Shown: one piece after another, positions 55,214 through 64,000 of the stretch
Numbering within the stretch: position 1 is the first letter of the stretch
Layout of the letters: each line of letters begins with the position of its first letter
Source: Rutstroemia sp. NJR-2017a BVV2
Taxonomy: Eukaryota; Ascomycota; Leotiomycetes; Helotiales; Rutstroemiaceae
Assembly (NCBI GenBank): GCA_002946415.1
Contig: NJPS01000004.1
Location: 315,001-379,000, forward strand
Reading direction: 5' to 3'
DNA: 64,000 bases
Notes under the pieces: model-generated
The model's input: only the letters and a program-made list of their open reading frames with translations
The model's database searches: none
What the model was told of the DNA's origin: nothing
Position numbers and translations under genes: made by a program

Positions 55214-56515
55214 ATGTCGTTCTCATTCGTACCTAACGATTCACCACAGGTGTTGAATCTGTTTTCTGAATGGCTGTGCTGGTGTATGCTCTGGGCTGGT
55301 ACCAAAATATATTCACATCTAGGAAGTAAACCGGGGAACACAGAGAAAAATTCTCTAAGCCAAAGAGAAGAAAAGGAAGAAGACGCAACCAGTCTTGCAT
55401 TCTTCATTGTTACTTCTAGTGTCTGTGCATCAATCACTGAGGTCAATTGGATTTTGGTCCGTATTCTGCTTCCCTGCACTTCAATATGTTGCCTTGACTG
55501 ACGTACCACACAGCCTTTCCTAACCCCGGCACTTTACTTTGTCACTCGCAATGATGGAGTTGATCATTATGTGCTACCTGGGAACTTTCTATCGGGAACA
55601 TCCGAATACCCCCCGGATTATGGATTCCGCCTGATCTCTTATATACTTGTCGCCATCACTACAAGTCTTCTTTTCCTTCCATTGTCGCCAACTCCCACTA
55701 CCCTTGGCTTAGGCTTGATCTTCCTACTGTGTCAAACCGCAATCTATTCGAGGTTAAACTCCTCATTTTCCAGCCATGATGAACATCGCTCCGCCAAATC
55801 TATCCTCCCAGTTCTAGAGAACACGTGCTGCTGGGTAGTCTGCTTTCTCACCATCATCCTTCTGGTTTCACCTCAGGAAGCTCCTATGCTATCCAGTCTC
55901 ACAATATCAGGTGTTTTCAGGGCATTCCTATGGATTGCGATTGTCTTTCTCGTGAGTTTCAACTACGTCTTGGTCTCAGATCATAACATGCCTCCAACTC
56001 ATGGTTGATATCGTCATTAACATTCCTCCCAGTGCAATGAAGGTCACGGCTGTACTTTAACCCTCGTGTCCACGTTCGGTCTTTCAACAATCCACATCCT
56101 TGTTTTTTCATCTCCCGTCCAAGCCGCATTATCTTGCAGTTGCTCACTCCTCCTTCTCAACCAAATCATCACCTCACTCCCCCGAAGCTGTCAGAGCCGC
56201 CGCCTCGTCATCCTCTTTGCACTCTTCCCCATCATGGCTCTCATCTTCCGCTTCAATTTCTCCGAAACCGACAATATCGCCGAAACGATCAATGGCATCA
56301 AAGAAATATTCGGCATGGGAAGATCATGCAGAGCAAACATCACCAAAAATGTGCCCGGAGTGGTGCAAGGAGTAATGGACGAGCCATCACGCCTAGTTGC
56401 AGAGTTTGGAGCGAGAGAGGAACCAAATTCCTGGCTACATTTCATCACTAGGATTTTTTCGCCAGCAGAAAAACCTTGCTCGAGTTTGAGAGCAGAGTTT
56501 ATTGACTTACGTTGA
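55214..56515 (+). CDS. Polytopic membrane protein of unknown function
   Basis: Three exons: 55214-55456, 55514-55951 and 56033-56515. The introns are 57 bases (GTCCGT..CAG) and 81 bases (GTGAGT..CAG), both phase 0; 387 residues. After an amphipathic start and an acidic loop (SQREEKEEDATS), hydrophobic segments follow: SLAFFIVTSSVCASI, ISYILVAITTSLLFLPL, LGLGLIFLLCQTAIY, CWVVCFLTIILLV, FRAFLWIAIVFLV, STIHILVFSSPVQAALSCS and LVILFALFPIMALIF. That suggests six or seven membrane spans. Between them, VTRNDGVDHYVLPGNFLSGTS looks like an ordered loop. The C-terminal 100 residues are soluble. I do not recognise the family. The first donor, GTCCGT, is weak, but joining there restores frame and sense. 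Confidence 0.68.
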
Positions 56516-57621
56516 CATTTTTAATGATACCGATATCAATTTCATTTCATTTTCCATGTGTGAAATATCTGTACATACACACACACACATACACATATAT
56601 GTATATATACACACTTTCAAAAAAGAGATTACAGATCAACAAAGCCGTTACATTCGCTCTGTGGAGAGAATCCCACCTAGCATTCCCAGCATTTCCAGTC
56701 TATCCTCAAACCCCCACCAAGCCTCACCACCCCCTGCTTCCCCCACCCTAGCACAGCGTTCCCGCCCCCATTTCCCTTAGCCAAGCCATGCAGGTACCAG
56801 CTGTACCTGAATCCTGCAAGCACACTAATCCCATTCTCGCACACCACTACCTTAAAAGGGCGTAATCAGAAGCCAAAAAGAGGATTCAAGGATGGATTGG
56901 ATTGATTGCTTTGATAAGATTAAGGTTACTGCTTCTGCTTCTGACAGCCGGTTTGTTGATGGAGGAAATCCTTCTGCACTGGGATTCCTTCGGGATGTAA
57001 CGCGCGAGGGTGATGGAGAACGAAGAAATAGCGGCGATGCCGACTGTGTGGGTTGATTTCGATGCAGATTGGATGGATGGGCGGATAATTGATTCTACGT
57101 GCTGCACAGCCTAGATATGGTTTCAGAATTCTTTGATTCTGGGTGTTGAGAAGGCGACGGTCTAGATCAGTACGATTTGGAACTTCGATACCGACCGGGC
57201 TTTTGATATCTTTTCGTGACTACATAGGTTACAGTGTTCTGCGGAACCAGGGGAATGCGAATCGGATCGACTCTGATGCGTGCAGCGATCCTCCACGGTG
57301 TGTCGCCCCTCCACGGGCTTCCTATCTCGTTCCTTCTCTTCCCCTCAATCCTTCACTTCGCAGTCTTGCAATGCTTCCTAGTGTAACCGTCGGTATCAAT
57401 CAGGGTTTAATCACCACGTTCAATCCATATTAATGGGGTCAAAAGTAGTGGTTGGTTGATGCATGATTCCTAGCCAAGTGGGCATATGAGCCCTTATTAT
57501 AGGCGTTGTATATGGCGCAATGCCGTAGACTAATTACAAAGTGCATTCACTTCTTTGTGGTGGAGATTACACCCAAAGTGAATGTACGGCAATTGGCCAT
57601 TGTCCCAACAGTAACTCCTTG

Positions 57622-57795
57622 ATGTTCATACTTCTTGGTCATCCGGGACTTGAGATTCGGACTAAGATCGAGGTCGCCGGTTGGGTCAACTACGCTGCTT
57701 TTTTCGGTGAGAGAGGGCGTCTTGATGAGGCTCTTCGGAGTGGCGAGTTTATGCATGCATACACTGGTGAAAGGAATATAAGGGTTGTGGCGTAG
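57622..57795 (+). CDS. Hypothetical small ORF
   Basis: The frame is open from 57541, with the first ATG at 57622, giving 57 residues (GHPGLEIRTKIEVAG, FFGERGRLDEALRSGEF). Codon use is plausible. No family, partner exon or promoter is recognised; it could be a 3' exon or a chance frame. Confidence 0.25.
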   Translation: MFILLGHPGLEIRTKIEVAGWVNYAAFFGERGRLDEALRSGEFMHAYTGERNIRVVA

Positions 57796-59867
57796 TTGCT
57801 GCAGTTGATGAGGTTGATCTCGAGTTTTACCCTACGTTGGAGGATTGCTTTTTGTGACCTTATATTTTGCTGGTTAATTTGTTAGAAAAGACAATACTTT
57901 GAATGACATCTACCGCGGAAATTGGAGGTGCAATTCTCTGGGTTTTATTTTCCGGGGAGGGTGTGATAAGTTATAAGCCGGCGGTGCTGTAGTTGTAGTT
58001 CAACCGGAAGATTTGTGTACTGCCATAGGAAACCACTCTTCTATCACGCGGTAGTGAAGTATGCTCACAACCCGTATCGTAGATAGCATACAAGAGCTAA
58101 GAAATGCGAGCAAATTTCTAAAAGTCAGCATGTCGATGTTCTGGAGATGCAGCCTCTCTGCACCTTGTGTTGGTTTTGTCTATGCAGTGCCACCATAATT
58201 TGCAAGGCACAGCAGAACCTATCACGCCACACCGTAATATATGCATCAATAAAACTGTTGGTAACGATTTCTGTCACTTTCTATGGTTAGGAGGGCGATT
58301 GTATAGGATCTATATCTATATGCAAGTATACCAAGTGGTAGAGTAGCAGAAATGTTGTTTGTAATACTGCATTTTCTAAGAAGTAAACGAGGCATTCGAG
58401 ACAGCAGGGTGCTACACCAAGGTCTATACCTTCTACACAGCGTGGAACTTTGGAAGAAATACCGTCCTGGTTGAAGGAGACATTTAAATCCGATTTCCTC
58501 CTTTTATGCTCGAGACGCTGACACAACCGGATATCGATGAACTTTCACGGAGATTCAGGCCTTGAGACGCGTCCAGAACTAGGCAAAGGACAAGATATTG
58601 CTGAAAAGTGAGTGATCTATGGTGCAGCGAACTAGCGGTTGATTCCAACGAGGGAGTTGATGATGATAGATCCAGCATGACAGTCAACTCCGCGAAATTG
58701 AAGAAGTTGTTACTCCAAGCTATCTTATGGGGATACCAGGAAGGTGTTAAATCTTCGACGCACCAAAAAGCGACTGTGCTTCAGGCACCGGCAGATACTT
58801 CTCTCGCAACCGCCAAGACTTCTAACTCTCAAGGCTAAGCATGTTAGGTCGAGAAGCACCAGGAATGCAACCAAATCGTCATGAATTTCTTTCCACTCGA
58901 CTGTAAGTACGTTCTAGTGAGGCATGCCACGGTCGCGGCCCTCCATCAAAACCAAAACCACAACGATAGGTTCGTAATATCAAGCATGATCCTTTAATCT
59001 TGATCTTACGACACATTTCCCACCTCCAGGAAAGTCTTGGAAGCTGTTTCTAAAAGCTCTAGTCTCAGAGATTGTAGATGGATGGGACTTTAAGACCAAA
59101 GATCAAGAGGTGATCCCATTTTGGCTACCGATCGTATCCTGAAGTGATCCTCGAGCGGGTAACCGGTTTGTGAACTGCGTAGATTATGCGTAGTATTCCC
59201 CCGACCTGAATCAGTATTCGATATCTGACATGAAACCACCGGATGATCGGAATAAGTATTCGAAGCAATACTCACCAAGTTACTTCTCAGCATATAAACC
59301 TCCAACAACTAACAAGCACCAAGACCTCCGATCCCTCCCCACAATCAATATGGTATCCTATTCGCTCAGGAAATCATCTTCTCAAGTCTTTCCTCAGAGC
59401 TAAATGCATTTTAGCTATCTCTCAACTAAAACCTTCTCGGCACGAGTTTAACCCGAATGTGTATCACCAACTAACAAATATCAGCCTTCGATATCCAAAA
59501 TATAACTATCATCTCTTCCCTCCACCACACGAAGAAAGGTACTGTTTGCAAGTATTGCAGTACAAGACATACTCAAGAACAGACCTTTCTGGCATACCGC
59601 CATGATAGAAATCGCAAAGTCCATATCCCATCTATCCCATCTACACAGCATACCCCAGTTCATCATCTCATGTCCATAATCCCAATCCCAACCCTTCCCC
59701 TCCAAAAAAACACAATCCCAACCTATTCCCCCAATTTCATATATATATAAGTTACTTTCCTTACTAAAGCGATAGAAATTGATAAAGATAAATAGAATTT
59801 ATATATAAAGAGTAAGTAGTTTAAATGAGGGGGACGGGGGGAGTTATTTCAGCGGGTTGTTGAGGAG

Positions 59868-60049
59868 GGACAGAGGGATGGAGGGATGGAGGGATAGAGG
59901 GATAGAGGGATGGAGGAATGGAGGGATGGAGGGATGGATAGATGGATAGATGGATAGATGGATAGATGGATAGATGGATAGATGGATAGATGGATAGATG
60001 GATAGATGGATAGATGGATAGATGGATAGATGGATAAATATATAGATGG
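59868..60049. repeat. GGAGGGAT / GATGGATA tandem array
   Basis: A block of GGAGGGAT-like units (about 59868-59936) grades into about twelve near-perfect copies of the 8-mer GATGGATA (59936-60035). It ends in GATAAATATATAGATGG. The minus strand reads as a Tyr-Pro-Ser-Ile repeat, which I take as non-coding. Confidence 0.9.
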
Positions 60050-60568
60050 ATTATATAAAGTATTTATATCCGTTTTTGATACTACATAGGATATCATATT
60101 TATCTTCCGAGTAAGTATTGGAAGGTATATATACACAATATGGAAGCTGCCCTACTGATATCTATATCAAAGTACTTTACAACCAACCCAATCTGTGATG
60201 AAATAGTAGAATAGGAGTATCTTATTAACCACTTCAAGCTACCAGACGCAGGAATGAGCTCTCAGCCCAGCGCACTTGTCCTAGGTATATAATACTGCAC
60301 AATCCTCACACATCAACGCAATACACAATTCACACAGCCTTTCGATTTCGATGCTTTAATGGGAACAATTTTCATTTCCCCATTCTCCCCCATGAATATT
60401 TGCACGCCATACCCATGTTATACACTTTTAAACATATATACAAGTCCCGAGTCCGTACGACCCTCACCGAAACGCAGCCGGCCTAGTCCTAAATCCCATC
60501 CAATGCCGCTCGACGTCCTAATTACAATACTTTTATTTATATAGTGAGCCTTATTTATATTAGAGACT

Positions 60569-62354
60569 TCAAGAAAATAATGCCAAAGCGGCAATGACCG
60601 CCAGAACCGTGGATATGCTGTATTTTGTATGCGAAGTACCAGAAGTAGTAGTCGAGGATGCTCCAGCCGTCTGGGATGCGGCGGTGCCTGTGGGTTTTGG
60701 GGTTTCGTGACCATCTAGTCCAGCCATGGAGGATGCCGCGGATGTCCCGGAAGTTTGGGAAGAGCCTGTGGAGATTGTGTTAGAAGGGGCCTCCAGGGTG
60801 GTAGAAGATCCAGTAATTGGTATCGTGGAGGAGCTTGAGCTTGAGGAACTTGAGGAACTTGAGGAATTTGGGAGGGAAGATTGGGTTGTAGAGGATTGAA
60901 TTGGAGTTGGCCCACCAGAAGAAGACGATGTAGAAGTGGCTGTAGATGTTGCAGCCTTCTTAGGTGCGAAGCCTAAAGCACCATTAGTATAACGCTAGCA
61001 GGTAAAAGTTTACATGTACATACCGACTCGATTTTTGTCTACATCGAAGACAACATATACATTCTTTAGGAATGTATCACCAACTAGCCATGAATTCTTA
61101 TCGACCACCGAAACACCAAAAATGTTGCTAGTACAGACTCCATTTACTTCAGGTCCAACCCAATCCTTAGACGAGACACTGTATGTAACCCCAGAAAATG
61201 TGAACGTTACAGGTGACGTTGTCGAGCACGGAACAGTGAACGTGCTGTTATCGGTTGTGGCTGAATCAGGAATGAGTTCGTGGAATTTTATGACGTCGGC
61301 TGGTGGTCCGAAGATGTAAGAAGTACCGGAATCAATGTAGGCTGACTTTCCGCTGATTCCACTTTGTTTAGTCCCAACTCCCACGTTTTCAAGCATAATT
61401 GCCCAGTCATCGAGATTGTTCTGGGTGACACTTGTGTATGTGAGGTCACCACTGTAACGAGATGTATCCGGTGCCCCAAAATTGATTTCTCCGGTATTGG
61501 GACCATCCGAAGCTCGATTTAGATCCATGCCGAACACATTATCCTTGAGAGCTTTGGAAGTGACCAAAGTCTCAAGGAAATTTGGGTAGTCGCCAGATTG
61601 TCGGGATAAACCTAAGATGCCATCCATAGGGAAACTACTGAACTGATCACTCGTGGTGTTGGCGATACCGATTGTCATCGAGAGTTCCAAACCTGCAATC
61701 TTAACACTATCCGTGGCGTAACTTCCCATAACCGAACCAGATCCGTACTGCAAATTCATAGTCCCTTTTGCTACTTTGAGTGTAGAAGAATCTTTGGGCC
61801 CGAATGAGTTGTGGGTAGTGCAGGCAGCAGAAGTGCAATCAGGACCCATCACCCAAGTTGTACCAGCACCCGTATCCAGGAGCATGTAAAGAGGCGTGTC
61901 TTTATCCCCGAAAGTGACTTCCGCAAAGTAGGAATAATCAGTGCCATCCTGATCAACGCCCGCACTATTTGTCTGCGAAGGGTTTGCAGCCGTCTGAACC
62001 TTATAGGTGTTATCCCTTTCGGTCAGAGATGCTCCCCTAGCTTGCTTCCTTGTCTTCCGACTATATTTTCGTGTTAGACGTTCGACGAGTCGAGAGATTT
62101 GAACATCTCGTGGCACAGAAGCCTTCAGGTGTTATGTTAACCTTATGCCAAACCAAAATAACTGGAAGCAAACTTACGTCTGGAAGTTTCTGAATGATCT
62201 TCAATGGCTTGACTTCACGATCCGCGATGTCAATCTTTGACAAAGCCGAGCAATCCTTGTATTCTTCACATCTGTAGTCTGGGATCCAAGGGAAGAATGC
62301 AAAAGTGAATGGAGCAAGAGCTAATGCGAGAAAGATGTAGTTGATGAACCACAT
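60569..62354 (-). CDS. GPI-type secreted aspartyl protease (yapsin/pepsin family)
   Basis: Three exons: 62354-62178, 62122-61024 and 60972-60569. The introns are 55 bases (phase 0) and 51 bases (phase 1); 559 residues. I start at the ATG at 62354 because it begins the signal peptide (MWFINYIFLALALAPFTFA). An upstream in-frame ATG at 62459 would bury it. The propeptide region is basic (RKYSRKTRKQARGAS), suitable for processing by a Kex2-like protease. The two catalytic motifs are LLDTGAGTTWV (Asp142) and YIDSGTSYIFG (Asp323), each followed by normal pepsin-fold elements (GDTFLKNVYVVFD near the end). A 130-residue Ser/Thr tail ends in a hydrophobic GPI signal (STVLAVIAALALFS). It should sit at the plasma membrane or wall and cleave surface or secreted proteins. 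Confidence 0.92.
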
Positions 62355-63794
62355 GGTTGTTTGTGGCAATGGAATTGGCGAGATACGACTCAAGATATTG
62401 AACACAGAACCCAAAAACCAACGTTTGACTTTGCTAGATCCTGGTTGATATCTGTTCAAGGGCTTCGACGAGGTATTGCGGAGGTGAGGTCGTCATCCGA
62501 TAGGGTACACAATCCGCTGCACCAGTTCGAAGGGGCTCAAGAACGAAGCCTTCAATCAGAACCCGATTTGGAGGCGGGGTTATTCAGACGAAAGTTCGTC
62601 CTCGTGGTTGAATTGTCCCGCTGTTTTGATTTTCCACACAACTTCCAAGGCCAGATGAAATCGTGACGACGATGGGCCCGCGTTCCGGACACCCACGGAT
62701 TTGATATTAGAGATTAAGATTGTATTGTAAGAACATAGGAAACAATTAAGTAGGAACAAGCAAGCTGAAGACAGTGAAGCCGTCAACTATACTCATCACC
62801 TTGATTATATGCAATGTCTATTAAAACGAATAGGGTGCAAAAACGCCAAATGTGGACTTTTGAGATTGCGATGGACTGGAAGACAAGATAAGAAGATCCC
62901 CTCCAAAAGATCAGGCGAGATATGAAAAGTCCTTTATGTCGTTCGAGAACAAAAAGAAAAGAGAATTAAAGTTGATAAAACAGAGGAGAAGTCATTGAGG
63001 ATGTTGAAGCAAGCAGGAAAGAAGGGCCGCTTGCATTGGTAGCAGGAAAATGCAGAGGCTGCCAGTGGTTGCATGTGGGAGGAAATCTAGTTCTTTGGTG
63101 CAGAGGGCAGAGAACCAGAGGTGCAGTAGCATTGCCCGCTTGAAGCTCTTGGAGGTAATTACAAGGCTAAATCCCAATTCGGTAAGGATCGGGGTCTCTT
63201 GGGGATCATCGATTCTCTACCATCCCGGCCAGCCAGGGGTTAGCAGCTTTGGCTTTGGTTAGCTTGAGTGGCCATATGCAGCTACAGAGAAATCTCCCTA
63301 GCCTCGGTGGAATCAGTCCATTCATGTCGTTCTATCTGTTCGTATGTTTCTTCTTTGCAGCTGCTTTTGCTTTTGCTGAGGGGGAGTTCGCGCACCTCCT
63401 GCATACAGCATTGTCGCATCTTGGGTAAAAACTGGGGATATACAAGTGCTTCGTTGTTTACTACTCGACCCTGCGATCGATGATTGGCGTCTTCTGATTG
63501 CAGCCAGAATAAGCCATCCAAATGCACCTCTGCGGCCCGTTTGGGTTACTGACATTGCAGTGAACCAATTACGAAATGAAGCTGGTCCGTGGCCTATCCG
63601 ATTTTGCAAATTGCGATGTTTCCTGCGTCTGTGCCGACGCCACAAATGCACCCGGGCAAGCCATCTTCTTGTGGACACGAGAAATCGAGGTTCGAGCCCT
63701 CCCGTGCCTCCTCACGAATATCTAGGGGCGTCTGGACTTTCCACTAATGTATTCAACATGAAAAATTCACAGTAAAAAAGGCTACAATTTGATG
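62355..63794. other. Intergenic region, no gene seen
   Basis: 1.4 kb upstream of the protease. Frames at 63446-63775 and 63322-63678 oppose each other and lack motifs. A T-arm-like word near 63690 does not fold into a tRNA with its surroundings. Confidence 0.5.
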
Positions 63795-64000
63795 TCATAG
63801 TTGAGGTGCTTTCTTTGACTTCCATTCTGGCACTGTAGCAATCTCGTTAAATTCCCCTCTCCTCACTAACACGGTAGATCGATCCCACCTTCGACCGACT
63901 TCCGTGGCAAGCTCTACATTGGGATTGATGAGCGTGGGGAAGCCGAGAAATGTTTCGCTGCATGGGCCTCAATCTGGAAACACTGATAAAAGCTTACAGC
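63795..64000 (-). CDS. 3' end of an unidentified gene running off the right edge
   Basis: On the minus strand, an acceptor (CATGCAG, ending at 63958) opens a 163-base exon, 63957-63795, with TGA at 63797-63795. It encodes ETFLGFPTLINPNVELATE, then GRRWDRSTVLVRRGEF and PEWKSKKAPQL, clearly protein-like with normal codon use. A donor (GTAAGC) starts at 63997, so the last three bases of the window would be the end of the previous exon. The intron would be only 40 bases. No domain is recognised from 54 residues. Confidence 0.55.

Larger units (their letters stand above)
56516..60568. other. 4 kb region with no firm gene
   Basis: Several coding-like fragments occur but none forms a gene: minus strand 57110-56886 (GIAAISSFSITLARYIP) after a CTAG acceptor, plus strand 57622-57795 (listed separately), and plus strand about 58630-58838 (AKLKKLLLQAILWGYQEG). 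A large GATGGATA array lies at 59868-60049. AT-rich DNA flanks it. Confidence 0.45.

Noticed and set aside
59849..60136. Minus-strand ORF of Tyr-Pro-Ser-Ile repeats
   Set aside because: It is simply the translation of the GATGGATA satellite.
63680..63710. Possible tRNA (T-arm-like GAGGTTCGAGCCCTC)
   Set aside because: A four-pair T-stem can form, but no matching 5' acceptor half or D-arm lies upstream, even allowing a long variable arm.
1..64000. Transposable element or CRISPR array
   Set aside because: No transposase, reverse transcriptase, terminal repeat pair or regularly spaced repeats were seen.

Overview
The window reads as nuclear DNA of a filamentous ascomycete (Pezizomycotina). Most genes carry short GT-AG introns of about 50-150 bases. 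The families present are typical of moulds: a CFEM GPI protein, a fungal-type NLR, a fungal transcription-factor domain protein, a Taka-amylase-like GH13 enzyme, a P450 and a kelch cell-wall protein. Genes are separated by long, simple-repeat-rich spacers. The class Leotiomycetes is a guess from overall protein style and spacer texture, not something the sequence proves.

Layout. 0-2.4 kb: 3' end of an NMN-adenylyltransferase-like gene (+) and a CFEM/GPI surface protein (-). 2.4-9.4 kb: gene-poor spacer full of microsatellites. 9.4-19.9 kb: a large intronless NLR (N-terminal STAND domain, NACHT, ankyrins, SPRY), a fungal transcription-factor domain protein (-), a conserved fungal protein of unknown function broken by a one-base frameshift (-), and an NmrA-like NAD(P)-binding protein (+). 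19.9-26.6 kb: a second gene-poor spacer. 26.6-30.5 kb: a CaMKK/Ssp1-type kinase (+).

33.5-37.96 kb (+): secreted alpha-amylase with nine exons, a one-pass membrane protein with a helical tail, and a small disordered protein. 39.2-41.9 kb: an old-yellow-enzyme flavin oxidoreductase (+) and a divergent kinase-like protein (-). 43.1-48.0 kb: a protein with up to six SAP-like motifs (-), the 3' exons of a Gln-rich/Arg-rich protein whose 5' end fades into AT-rich DNA (-), a small ORF with a diverged duplicate copy (+), and a Gln-rich prion-like PPxY protein (-).

48.3-53.2 kb: a P450 (-) and a kelch-repeat membrane protein (-). 55.2-56.5 kb: a polytopic membrane protein (+). 60.6-62.4 kb: a GPI-type aspartyl protease (-). 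The right edge cuts a minus-strand gene of unknown function.

No operon-like or clear secondary-metabolite cluster is visible. Several genes act at the cell surface or outside the cell (CFEM, amylase, kelch protein, aspartyl protease). The kinase would feed the SNF1/AMPK and calcium pathways. The NLR is the best candidate for non-self recognition. Exon coordinates were derived by hand from splice motifs and reading-phase continuity; no alignment was run.
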